DNA of 64,000 nt, from NCBI GenBank assembly GCA_028023455.1, contig JAQFVV010001013.1, positions 62,001-126,000 on the forward strand, written 5' to 3'. Position 1 is the first letter of the stretch, and each line of letters begins with the position of its first letter. The notes under the pieces are model-generated. The model saw nothing but the letters and a program-made list of their open reading frames with translations, searched no databases and was not told the DNA's origin. Both the position numbers and the translations under genes were made by a program. Positions 1 through 11,375 of the stretch are shown here, piece after piece. Source of the DNA: Epiperipatus broadwayi. Taxonomy: Eukaryota; Onychophora; Udeonychophora; Euonychophora; Peripatidae.

Positions 1-2300
1 AATTTAATATCATTTATATAATTATTCATTATCCATCCCACACATTAATTGTTTACAACTCAAATTAATAGTAATATTGAATAACCAAATGTAATATCTG
101 CTTGTAAAATTATTTTCTTTTTAAATCAAGTAAATGCTCTTCTCATCTCTCTGGGAGTGTAATAGTATTTTAGTAATGCATTCCAATAGCGCTAATTCCT
201 TAAGTCACACATATATTATTGGCATAGCCACAAATATCAAGTTATTGTAAAATATGAATTAAATATATATGTAATACTTATGAGACTAATGATGGATAAA
301 TAACCCGACATAATTTTTGTTATTGGCCTAATAAATCTTAAATATATTATAATGGGACGATCCTTTTCAGGACTCGAGGAAGTCGCATCTAACTATAGTC
401 GGACTTTAAGTCTTCTTATAGAATGCCATGGATGATGTTATTTAAAATATAATCCAATTCACTCCTCTATTAATAACCTCGTTACTCTCGGAATTCGAGC
501 TCAGAGTAGAAATTTGCAATCGACTCTCTTCAGGCATTTCCACAAATATCCCATAGTAATAATAAATTTAATATAAGCTATATATAACTTCTTTATAAAT
601 ATTAAATCACTAAGTTGATTTAACATATATATGCATGAGTATGTATATTTATAAATATTGGTTTTATAAAACGACTAAATAAAATAAACAAACGAGACCT
701 GTTTAATTTTGAAATCAAGTTTAACACATTTTAATCAGTAATAAAAAACAAAATATTATCACATAAAAACATTAAAATTTAGAATTATAATCTGTGCTTA
801 TATACACTAATAAATTATTTAATATTAAAAAAAAATAATAATAATGTAATCATTTACATATATATATAATTTAAAATCATGCGTATAATAAATACACATG
901 ATACATTATAAATCTACCTATTGTGTCATTAAAATAATTCAGTGTGTATTATATGCCTATATAAGATAACATCCATTCACACTAGATTAATAATAGAATG
1001 TATTCTGATATTAGTTATGTATGTTTAAAAATATATTCTGTTAATTGTCATGTAAGATTCAATTTGAAATATAATAAAACTTACCTCCAAATTGAAATAA
1101 TTTAAAAACGTTTACCTTAGTCAGCTGTCATTTCCATCAGACTATATATCAAAATATCAACATCTAAATTTCATTAAATAAATAAAAAAAATAAAGTGTT
1201 CATCTTATCAATTCTCCACTTTAATATACGAAGTAATTTTTCTAAGTAAATATAATTATCCACAAAGGAAATAAAGTTTAAGAGTTCTTAAATTATACAA
1301 TGAAGTAATCCAAGACGAGAAAGAATGCGGTTTTATATCCCTCCTTAGACGAAATAAAATGATGATGAATGTTGAAACATAAAGTTCATTGATCATCCTT
1401 CGAAGAGGCAATCCAGATATTCATTCTTTAAATATTTATGTAGTAAAATATTTAACATCTTCTTCAATATAATACTCCAATATTAAAGCAGCTTTTTAAA
1501 TGAGAATTACGACGATTATATTTTAGGCATTGATTAAGTAGGAATAAATTTATATGTTCGGGTTTAAAACATCAGTAGAAATCCCTGGCATAAATTATCT
1601 AGCCACAGAACATCTTTATAAATTTTTGTCTTCTTAAATATATATTTTGTAAACTCATTTCGAAGACGTTGATAACTTTTATAACCTTGTTAATTACAAT
1701 GATTATTTTTTTAATAGTTCTTTATAATATTCAAAGGCAGTAAATTAATTGCTTGAAGCAGGTTTTAAAATATTGAATCTTCTTTTTTTTTAATTTTTCT
1801 TAAATGTGTTCTAAATTCGAACACATTTAAATTTACAAACGTAGTTCTTGCCTTGATAACTAAATAGAAGATTATTGTTATAACAATATTAGTTCGTTTT
1901 TATACTGGATTAATTTCAGCAAGCATATCACATAATCATGCTCACGCTCTCTTTTGTTTAACATATACAATTTGTAATGAACCCCAAACATTTATTTCCT
2001 TTGTTTCAACTGATAAAAATGCAATGTTGACTTAAGGCTTTGTCAAATGTCAAGTTTTATATTAACAAAAAAAAATACTATTAGTTAGAAACATTTTATT
2101 TATGTGTGTGTATAAATAAACTAGAATTATTCATTTTTAGAATTATTCTTTTAATACTAACTAGTTTATATATATATAGCTGATACATGAAAAGCTTAAG
2201 ATAGGTGTAAGTTATTTATATCTGTTGATTCGATATAGGCACAGTTAAATTCACAAAGAAACACAAATTGTTTTAGGTGAGGCTCATATGGTACTCTCAC
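1..2300. other. AT-rich non-coding DNA
   Basis: Apart from the 53-base repeat fragment near 300 I see no reading frame, exon with splice signals or RNA gene. The receptor's TM1 and ectodomain exons were looked for on the + strand here and not found. They may be short exons I missed or lie to the left of the window. Confidence 0.5.
298..350 (+). repeat. Fragment of the repeat shared with 62.5-62.9 kb
   Basis: About 50 bases here match the reverse complement of 62890-62930, around a shared stretch reading AAATAACCCGACATAATTTT and then an AAATCTTAAATATAT run, with a small insertion. In the right-hand copy this segment is contiguous with the part matching 2301-2706. Here it lies about 1.95 kb upstream of that part, so the left copy is either interrupted or represented by two separate fragments. 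Confidence 0.5.
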
Positions 2301-2706
2301 AATATATATCAACTCTCGAACCATTGCTTTCTTTTAGTTAAGTTAATATATTAAGTTATTAATTGTACTCAATTTGACTAGATGATCTCCGCTAAATATA
2401 TAATTAATATGCTAGGTCACGAGCCTTCATTGCTCATAAAATATAGTTAGATGTTAAGTTAGTCTATTATTAAAATTTAGCCTAGAGTCTTTTTGTGTCT
2501 CTGATGAGCGATGCCGGTGGTGAGAAGTAAATTAAATTGATGTCATCGGGTTTGTTGTTCATAATGTTATAGATCTGGGAAATAAGCAAATAGGGCAGAG
2601 TTCATGAGTGGTCCTGACCTGTGTATCTTGTGCACGATTGGATTCGAGGTACTTTTGCCTAGATGCTAGATCTTGTTATGTGAACATACAAATCTGGCCG
2701 GCACAC
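2301..2706 (+). repeat. Dispersed repeat, left copy of an inverted pair 60 kb apart
   Basis: Roughly 400 bases match the reverse complement of 62487-62890 almost throughout. Shared landmarks are CGAACCATTGCTTTCTTTTA, GACTAGATGATCTC, TATGCTAGGTC, GCCTAGAGTCTTTTTGTGTC, GTTATAGATCTGGG, GATTGGATTCGAGGTACTTT and CCGGCACAC. No protein, tRNA or snRNA signature is evident. It is more G+C-rich than its surroundings. The family is unidentified. Confidence 0.75.
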
Positions 2707-2719
2707 TATAATATTTAAT

Positions 2720-2725
2720 TTTATT
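2720..2725 (-). promoter_or_regulatory. Candidate polyadenylation signal AATAAA
   Basis: The minus strand reads GAATAAAATT about 60 bases after the stop codon of the 3154-2788 reading frame, the right place for a poly(A) signal of that putative terminal exon. In such AT-rich DNA the hexamer also occurs by chance. Confidence 0.35.
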
Positions 2726-2787
2726 CAAAGTAATATATTTTTATGCATAATTTACAGTACAATAATTTACATTTTTTTATACACGTT

Positions 2788-3154
2788 TTAATAATTATTA
2801 TCGCTATTTGCCGATAAACAGGTTCGTTTGCAAATTGGTAAAAAATCAGATTCTTCACAAGAGGAAATACAACTAGCGCCAACTTCACTCTCATGTTGTG
2901 TTAATGGTTTTCTGGTGACAACGTAATTAGTAATTAATCTTTGAGATGATGATTTTATTAATTGTTTATGAAGCTCGCGATATCCAGACATACAACCATT
3001 TAGCTCTTGTTGGAATTTAAGAGCACGTTTGTGATTAGTGTCATTAATAAGAAAATAATTTGCCAACTGATTAGAAAGTTGAAGACCTTCTTGAATCATT
3101 TTTGCAGTGAAAGGAACAGGTTCCACTTCTGTTTCATTATCTTTTTCTACACTG
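2788..3154 (-). CDS. Possible terminal exon, Tigger/pogo-like C-terminus
   Basis: The frame is open on the minus strand from about 3165 to a stop at 2788. It follows an acceptor-like TTTTTCCCAG and is followed by AATAAA, so it looks like a last exon rather than a random frame. The ATG inside it, at 3126, need not be a start. The peptide begins acidic (SVEKDNETEVEPVP) and continues into a helical segment with a 'ryFxxxDxxxxRAlkFqqeL...YRELhkqL...QrLItnyv' pattern. That pattern resembles C-terminal tails of pogo/Tigger (CENP-B-like) transposase-derived proteins, which end in a YRxlYxEL...QTxItxFF-like pattern. The similarity is weak and from memory. The last 35 residues are Ser/Cys-rich and unrecognised. 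Upstream exons were not found. It could equally be a transposon remnant or an unrelated host gene. Confidence 0.4.
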
Positions 3155-3608
3155 CTGGGAAAAATTTAATTAAAACTAACAACTAAAAATTAAATTCTTA
3201 TTTTTGTCTTTAATTTTCAATTCCGTTTAAAAATCAAATTTCATTTCACATCACATTAATTTCAGGTCACCTTAAGTAATTTTTAAACTGTTAATTACAA
3301 TTAAAAATCAGATTTTAATTTTTAATTGTCAAATTTAATTGTGCCCACTGCTATTACTCATCTTTTAAAAATAAACTTGCGGACACTAAATGATTAATAA
3401 TTGATTACGTTCTTTTTTAAAAAGCAAAAACAGAATGTGATTTAAAATGCAAAATTAACATGCACAATGTTTGAATAAATTTACATTATAATCTTGTAAA
3501 ATTTAATGTGTGTATACATAAAATGTGGAAATCATGATTTTAATTTCATTATTGCATAAAATCTTACTATTATAAAGCACTGAAAATATTGAAATTACTA
3601 AGATGAAA

Positions 3609-3699
3609 GTCAAATTCCAATAATGTGCTATTACTTTTAATATGATGTAAGTGTGCGAAATTTATTATTTAAAGTAATAGCACGTTATCGGAGTTTGAC
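3609..3699. repeat. Imperfect hairpin, 29-bp arms
   Basis: GTCAAATTCCAATAATGTGC at 3609 pairs with its near complement ending in GAGTTTGAC at 3699. The 29-bp arms (3609-3637 and 3671-3699) differ at a few positions, with a 33-base loop. It lies about 220 bases upstream of the receptor exon, presumably in an intron. It looks like a small MITE or fold-back fragment. Confidence 0.6.
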
Positions 3700-3915
3700 T
3701 TCCGAAGAAACATGAATTGCGTAACTTCAAAATTGCGTTGAATAAATCCGCGTAAAAAGAGACCCAGGTGTATATATATGTAATTTTGCATAGATTTTGA
3801 TGTTTTGTGTATCTGTGCTTCCACCATTAAATGAATTGTTATAGTGACATATTTTAATAAAATCTTTATTTTTCTTGATATATTTTTTCTAAGACAGTTT
3901 TTTTTTTTTTTACAG

Positions 3916-4530
3916 CTGCTGACTTTTTAATGGGAGTTTATTTAACAATCATTGCTTCACAAGATATTACATTTAGGAATGAATATAACAAGTTCGCTCA
4001 TGATTGGGTTTCCAGTGCAGGGTGCCAGATTACAGGATTCATAGCTATGGCATCGAGTGAGATTTCTGTCATGGTTCTTACTTTCATGTCAGTCAAATGC
4101 TTTGTTTATATAGTTAATCCCATGGGAATGCGGCGAATGAGTCCGAAATTAGCTGTTTTCAGTTTATCTTTAATATGGCTAACTGGTTTAACAATCGCTT
4201 TTGTACCCACTATTGACTCAACACACTTTGACAACTTCTATGGCAGTAATGGTATGTGTCTGCCTCTTCATATTCATGAGCCATATCTAAGAGGATGGGA
4301 GTACTCAGCTTTTATCTTTTTGGGTATAAATTCATTAGCTATCATGATGATTGCTGCAAGCTACGCCTGGATGTTCATTGATATTCAAAGCACTCGCAGA
4401 TCTACGAGTCTTCTACAAGAAGATAAATCCTTAGCCATACGCTTCTTTTTTATTGTACTTACAGATGCTTTGTGTTGGATTCCTATCATTATCATCAAGA
4501 TTTTGGCTTTAGCAGAATTCGATATTACAG
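3916..4530 (+). CDS. Relaxin/LGR-type GPCR exon: TM2 to TM6
   Basis: The exon follows a long polypyrimidine tract and TACAG and ends at ACAG|GTAAAT. It begins in phase 1 and encodes xAADFLMGVYL, the TM2 signature of relaxin-family (RXFP1/2-like) and GRL101-type LGR receptors. It continues through TM3, with GCQITGF carrying the conserved disulfide Cys, then TM4, an extracellular loop 2 ending NFYGSNGMCLPL with the partner Cys, TM5 (FLGINSLAIMMIAASYAWMF) and TM6 (RFFFIVLTDALCWIP). The TM6 motif and the NFYGxNGxCxPL loop are diagnostic of the relaxin receptor branch, so the product should be a plasma-membrane receptor signalling through G proteins; the ligand cannot be told. Oddity: the position of the E/DRY acidic residue at the end of TM3 reads V-K-C instead of E-K-F-like. 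The exon has no stop or frameshift. TM1 and the leucine-rich/LDLa ectodomain must be on upstream exons not seen in this window. Confidence 0.9.
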
Positions 4531-6352
4531 GTAAATATTACTTTCTACTATATTAATGTAGTTAAATTCTTAGTCCAAAATCAGATAAATGTAACTTGCA
4601 ATAAAGTACTGTGATCACCCAATGGGACTTGATTATCATCACTAGTCATTTGTCTTTTCTTGCTGCACAATTTGGCCCAGAATTTGATTACTATGAGCTA
4701 GATTACAAATTGTGAGTAAAGTAGGTACTGAAATCCCCAAGAACAAATCATAAAATAAACACATAAGAAACAATTTGATAAAATTAATAAAATAAACATT
4801 TATTTTTTTTATACTTATTATTTTACAATAAACACATGCACATAAAAAAAAATTCACATATTTTATTTTGGCATGTTTATATGATTACCTTCTTTTACTC
4901 TTCTCTATGGATTGTATTTTCTTAAGCAATTTTTATGCTTGGAAATTATTTCTTTAATAGCAATTTTATTATACAGGACGAATGTAAATTCAAGTCTTTT
5001 TGAGATATACTTAAAACTTTCATTCTGCCATGTATTATTGAAACGTATGACTAAAGAAATCTGAAAAAGATAAATGCCCCCCCCCCCAATATGCTGAATC
5101 ATAAGCTAGGAATGGTATGATAATCTTTAGCTTAATAAATAATTAATAATAATTGTTAATGTATTCATTTGAAGTAGGTGGTGTCAAAGATGTGAGTGCA
5201 GAAATTTTGATACTTGTAAACCAAACTGTAATAATTTGGTATAGGTTAAAGATAGTAATTTAATAAATTGTAAAATTTGTCAAATTCAAATACCCGTTTT
5301 TTTATTACTTAAAATCAATCTAAACAAAAATTTTAATTAACAACTGAAATCACATACTTTCATTGGGCATGCATTTTGCAAATAATCTTCATCTGTTAGG
5401 TAGGTAACAAATACCTAACTCTCTATGCCCATACTGACAGTTTGATACTTTTTCTTTACACTATTTTCATGCAAGATAGGGACTGATTTCTATTCCCTTT
5501 TTAACCTCTTCTGGTAGGCATTGCTGTGCCACAGAAATATTTCCAAGTTTTTTTTTTTGTTTTTATTATAAATCTCGACTCCCTATCTTGCTATTATCTA
5601 TCAAAGCAGAGAATCAAAATTCTTTCTCTCATTATAAATGTATTTTGTGCACTCACAACTTTGACAAAGCTGTGAGGGCAATAAATTTGACACATGAATT
5701 AAACTATAGTAATTGGCTATCTATACATACTGAACAATGATAAGATATGATGTATAAGAGATTGTGATCTGGGCCAACTGATGAGTGCTTATCCAGCATG
5801 AAATGAGCATCTTGGGGATCATACATCTTTTTCACATATCTTTGATCATATGTTTATGAGTACACCTCTCCACAAGGTGTTAAAAGTGCATAGAAACTAG
5901 TCCTTACCTTGCATGAGTGTAGTGAAAATTACACTACAGAAATATTATTCATTAAGTGAAGGCTTAGTATTTTGATAAGTTTTTCTTCATCAGAATCAAT
6001 ATTTTAAACTATTATCTGATTTGTGTACCAATGATTTTCAAGTTTATTCAATCAGAAGGGGAGGGGGTGGAAGTCTCACCTAGACTATAATAGGCTATAA
6101 TAAATAGTTTGGTAAAATTTATAAGTTAACTTTAAATATTAATGTAATAAAATAAATTTGTGTTCAGAGATTGGCAAGTTACCAGATCAATGATGACCAG
6201 GTATTATGATATGAGTATAGAACCCTAAACTTCAATTAACTTATCCAGTGTGCAGATATAGAATAATTACACTTTTGTTAAATTCTGTTCATAGATTATA
6301 AAACGGTTAAAAATAACTTTACAATATAGTGATTTGACTTTCTTTGTTTTAG
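4531..6352 (+). other. Receptor intron, phase 1
   Basis: GTAAAT donor and TTTGTTTTAG acceptor. It contains an 11-base C run at 5077-5087 and otherwise AT-rich sequence. No second gene or clear transposon is visible. Reading frames here are short, low-complexity and without homology I recognise. Confidence 0.7.
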
Positions 6353-6526
6353 ATTCCCTGTATGCCTGGATTACAGTTTTTGTTCTTCCAATCAACAGTG
6401 CCATTAATCCCATCCTTTATACTCTGACAACAGCACAGTTTAGGCAAAACTTTACCATGCGCATACTAAGTAAATTACCAAAAAATCCAGGATTACCAAA
6501 ATGGCTGACTAATCTAAAGAAACGAG
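6353..6526 (+). CDS. Relaxin/LGR-type GPCR exon: TM7
   Basis: The exon starts with AT, completing a GAT (Asp) codon with the final G of the 3916-4530 exon, and ends CGA G|GTCAGT, again phase 1. It encodes DSLYAWITVFVLPINSAINP and then ILYTLTTAQFR. This is TM7 with an intact NPILY (NPxxY) motif followed by the helix-8 start, then a basic tail (NFTMRILSKLP...WLTNLKKR). 'LPxNSAxNPILYTLTT' is shared with relaxin-family receptors. If the donor were not used, translation would run on 14 residues into the intron and stop at 6570, a possible shorter isoform. Confidence 0.9.
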
Positions 6527-7756
6527 GTCAGTGTTTGATAATGAATGTTGTTGTTTTTAAATATATATAAAAATTCAAAATGTTCTGCATGTGTGTGTTT
6601 ATGCATATAGCATTAAATAGCCAAAAAAATAAGAAAAAAAAACTTCCTTTGTATAATATGGCATTCATGAATTAAAATTCAATATATATATATATACAAA
6701 TGTTCAATGTCATTATTAATTATTTGCTAAAAAGCAAATAATAACCATCAACAATTTCAAAGACTTTCTGAATACTGTTGTACCGCTCAAATATTTGAGC
6801 CTTTTCTCCTCTTTGAGATCAACAAACAAGTTTTATGTACTCCTATATCTTTGCTTTTTACCATCAACAATTTTTTATAGTTATCCATTAATAGTTCCCT
6901 GCCTCATACTATATACAAAATCTAATTCCTTTCATAATTTTCTTAATGAGTAGCCATTTTTGTCTTTTCAACATTGTGGAGCAGAGCTGTTATTATGTCT
7001 TTTTTATCTTCTTTTAGTACATATCTTTGATATCCAATTCTTTATCCCTTTTTCAGTAGTTACTTTAATACTTTCTTTACAAAAAATTACACTTCAAATA
7101 AAACATTTGATAAACCCTTTTTATTCAATGTACCACAAAATACCCCCCCCCTCTCTCTCTCTTTATTAAAAGTCTGTTTGTAGTGTACTCTTAATTTTTT
7201 AAAATTCTACTTTTATCAGCAGTTAATACTAATTCCGGTATATTTATTCTCAACGTAATTTTTTCTTATAAATTTTATTTTATGAATCTTTTTTTTTTTT
7301 GCTATATCCATATATGTACAGTATATTACTCTACTTCCCCATGTATTTTAATCACCTCTTGTAATCTTTTTCAAGGTTTGTGTCTATAAATCCATACAGG
7401 TCTATATTTATAAGACATTGCCAAAAATCCATAACAATATCGTAATTTCCATGCAAATAAGTTGATAGTATACTTTCTAAAACCAAAATAATTCTATTAC
7501 ATATATACTTCAACTTACCCTTTTCTAGATATCTCTACTGAATTTTTTTTTACGTTTCTATTTAATCTATATAAATACTTAATAATGTGATGAAAAATAG
7601 AAAATGGTAAATTGAATTTTATATCTATGTAAGCTCTTCAAATGTTCCATGACCAGACATGGAGACTATCACTGATGGATAAAGAGGTATTAAGATTTAA
7701 GAACAATGTAGCTGTTCTTATGAAATTCATCTTTCCGAGGAAGGAAGTATAATAGA

Positions 7757-10700
7757 CAGAGGCGGATCAAGCCAAGTGGAGGCCCTAAAGCAGTAAAAAA
7801 TTTCAGGGGTCCGTAAACTCAAGATAGAAAAAAAAAATTTCAAGAAAACTTTCATTATGTTATTAATAAAAAAAAGTCAAAAATTTCATACCATAAAAAC
7901 ATTAAATGAATTTATTAAAAACAAATTTGTTATATGAATTTCCATCTTGCTTTATTTCTTGCAAATTTGTCAATTATTTTTGCAGTGTCAATTTGATTTA
8001 AAACTTCCTGCTCTATATACAGAATGGTCATATGGTGTCCTCATTTTCTTTTAGAAATATTAAAAAATGGTCAAATTCGTCTTCAAAATTACAAACATCA
8101 ATGTCATTTTTGTAAATATCCTTAAACTTTTTTAATCGCATTTTTTTTTCTTCTATTGATAAATTCCAATCAAAAAATATTCGAAAAGGCTCTACAACAA
8201 CTTCCTATCTCTGAGTTGAGATAGTTCTGCCTTGATGTTATCACAAATATCATAAAATGAATTGACTATGAAATTTTCTCTTATTGTAAATTCATGTCTG
8301 ACTTGTTTGTTTTCATCAAAAAACATTTTTCTCTTTTGTTGCCTGGGAGTTTGTCCATTTTCTACATTAAATGATAGCCCTGATAAATCAGTTGCCTCTT
8401 TTTCAATTTTTTTCAAATTCTTCTCTGAAATTATTGATAAAATTTTCTAATGACTTCAGTAGGATAGATCCTTTCACTAGTTCACACTCCATTGATTGGA
8501 GTGATTTACTAGTAGCATTTATTCTTTGTAAAATAGTATTCCAAATCACTGTCATTAGGGTGGTTTCATATTTGTCCATTTTCTTCAGAAGTGAAATTGC
8601 CTCCACTTTGGTAATCTTTTTTTCTTGTTCTGAATTACAAATTTCAGCTAAAGATTCTTTTACATGGGTGAAACCAAGTTTTACAGCTAATACAACATCT
8701 GCTTTTGCCGACTATCGTGTATTAGAAACTCTTTTGACTGTGACAGAATATTTACCATTTCTAGATTTCTAGTTAAAATTTTCCAATGTGTTGATGCAGA
8801 AAAAAATGTGAACAAATTCTGCACAAACATAAAGCATTCAATTATAGCACTACAACTTTCTGCAGTGAAATTTTCAATTAAATTTAAGGAATGATTAGCA
8901 CACAGAATAAAAACCGCACTTGGACTATGTTCTTTAATATGTGCTTGTAAATCTGAGTACTTTCTTGACATATTAGAAGCATTATCAAATGATTGTCCTC
9001 AACAGTTTTTAATATTTACTCCTAATTTTATTAAAGTTTGCAAAACTTTTTGTTCCAAATATGAAGACATGTGTTTATCTGTGGGAATGAATTCCACAAG
9101 TCTTTCCATTGTATTACCACAGGATGAAACATATCACAAAAGTTACTGGATAGATATGCAAAACATCGGGAGTGGAATCAACAATTATACTATAATAAGT
9201 TGCAGATTTGATTTCAATTATTTCCACTCTTACTTGATTTCCAATAAGACCTACAAATTCATCACAAATAATATGAGATAAATAGTTTACATTTCCTTAT
9301 CCTTGGTTGGCATATTTTTGTAGATGTAACTTTAAAAATTCATTGTATACACTTAGATATTCCAAGCACATTAAATAATTTCCTTTCCTATTGGAATCTT
9401 GGCTTTCATCGTGACTCCTAAATCATAATCCTAAGCGACTCAACAATTTTATTGTTGATACAATTCTTTTTAATACTTCTCTCCAGTAACATTCTTCTTT
9501 TTTCCTTTCCTGTAATAGTTGAGTATCAATTCTATTGAATTTTTTAAATCTTTTATACATAGTATACATGCCTGACGTGTTCTTTTGAAACTTTGTGATC
9601 CGATAAAATGTTATTGATCTCCAATTTTGTAAACCAGTTATTAATTTAGACTTTATTGTCAAAAAGAGTTTGCAAGGGTAGCAGTAAATACTTTTGCTTG
9701 TTTCTGAAAATATCAGCCAATTTCTCTTTCCCATAATTCCATTTGATTTCAAATGATTTTAAAAAAGTTCTCTGTAATACACTTCATCTCTATATTTATA
9801 CACTGATTTTAAATTCTCTATAATCCTGATATTTTTTGGTTTGTTATTAAGAATATGATCAATAATAGCATCTGTTAATATTGTTGGCCATAAAGCTATT
9901 TCATTTATTACTTTGATGTCTATATCGAAGCATCTTTCTGGATTATCTTTACTTTCTACATTTTTCAAATCCCTTTTTTTTAGTAGCAATTTCAATGTCT
10001 TGATTCTCAACTTGTCTTCTTTAGAAGTTTCAAACATAGGCAATTCTGAATTATCTGATGTAAATGTCGATGGCAACTCTGTCTCTGCATTAACTTTTAA
10101 AAAATTATGCAATGAATTTCTTTGGTTTTCAGAAATTTCCAGGGTTTTTTTTAAACTTTTTTCACTTTTCTGCCCCATTTTGATGTCTCTTCATTTTTTT
10201 GTTGTGAACAAAAGTTTTTTGTTTTTTTTTTGTAAAATAGTTTAGAAGCTTTTAGCCTTGCAAACAATGCCTACTAAAAATATTTTTTTTAATTGATAAT
10301 GTTGTTAAGATGTTTTAACTTACAAAAATTGATTTAAACTTTTGTTTAAATTTTAAACCTGATATTTTTACTTTAACTTGGGCCATCTCAATTCTTCAAA
10401 GACTTGGTAATTCTTTTACATCAGTAGATTTTGTTTACTATAAAATACATTTTAGAAAAATATTATTGCAAAAATAAGCCACAGGTGTGTGGTGGCATCA
10501 TTTTTGTTTATAACTATTTTAATTTAAAATTAAGAATTATTAGAAACTTTTAAGTAATATTTTGTTATATAAGTATCTTGGTAATATATGAACTTTACAC
10601 ATATATGTACAATTTTTAATATAAAATAACAAACTGGCTCATTTAATAAAATAAAATGTATAATTTAAAAGATTTTATTTTAAATAAAATATACATGCTG

Positions 10701-11375
10701 TAATATACATAAACTTTGATAGTACAGCTGTTTATTCACATATATCTATGTGATTATATATATATATGTAACTGTGTTGCTACTTATATACATTTACTCA
10801 TAGAAGGTTTAAACCCAGCACAGATGGAGCTAAGGGGAAAAATAGGTAAAACGTATGGTAAATCAGTTTCAGGAAAACAGCAAAATTTATTTACGATAAT
10901 TTTTTCAAAAGCAGAATATTTAAATTGAAATCTCTATCCACATGGACTGGTTCTTAGTACAAGAAATTCATCAAAATACTCAGGAAGTTATTATTAAAAA
11001 TGTAAATTTATACTAGATTTTTTTTTGTTGTCTAGAGAAATTCATTTGTAACACTTTATATAAAATAAAAATATTAAAAAAAAAAAAAATCAAATTATTA
11101 TTATGGGCGGGATCGAATTTTTTGTGTAATTAAAAAGTATATATATTTACTTAATTTGGGCCTATTTATGCTTTACTAGTTTCATCCCCTGATGTCCGTT
11201 TGAAAATTAGAATCCCGCCAAAACTCAAATAAATTCCCTTCAAAAGCTTAAATAATACCGCATTATAGTAGAGTTGATTGTATACAAAAAAGCATAATTT
11301 CCCTAGAATCCTAATGAAAAGACATTTTAAGACCTCAGGGCCCTATGCAGCCACTTACCGCTTAATCTACCTATG
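7757..11375 (-). mobile_element. hAT transposon, ZMYM/KIAA1586-like, decayed
   Basis: A 3.6 kb element bounded by a perfect 8-bp target duplication, ATAATAGA at 7749-7756 and again at 11376-11383. The ends are imperfect terminal inverted repeats: CAGAGGCGGATCAAGCCAAG at the left, and CATAGGTAGATTAAGCGGTA read inward from the right. Both end types and the 8-bp duplication define the hAT superfamily. The interior encodes, on the minus strand, a broken transposase with a TTF-type zinc-finger region. About 1.1 kb of non-coding DNA precedes the coding start. It sits in the last intron of the receptor gene in antisense orientation. Confidence 0.92.
8192..10178 (-). pseudogene. hAT transposase remnant
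   Basis: Collinear blocks in shifting frames reconstruct the order of a hAT transposase of the kind annotated as ZMYM1/KIAA1586-like. An N-terminal lysine-rich block (10178-9759) starts with MGQKSEKSLKKTLEISENQ and includes 'DIKVINEIALWP'. Next comes a zinc-finger block (9752-9423) with NWLIFSETSKSIYCYPCKLF (CxxC). Then, across 9260-8980, a core with YYSIIVDSTPD and GQSFDNASNMS carries the expected catalytic Asp residues. This is followed by SRKYSDLQAHIKEHSPSAVF and a CANHSLNLIENF block (8971-8687), and C-terminal pieces to 8192. Stops and frame changes separate the blocks, so it is not functional. Plus-strand reading frames across the same DNA are shadows. Confidence 0.88.

Noticed and set aside
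8371-8772. 133-residue plus-strand reading frame
   Set aside because: It is the antisense shadow of the hAT transposase remnant, whose minus-strand blocks show recognisable motifs.
9913-10245. 110-residue plus-strand reading frame, Phe/Ser/Leu-rich
   Set aside because: Antisense of the lysine-rich N-terminal transposase block (10178-9759).
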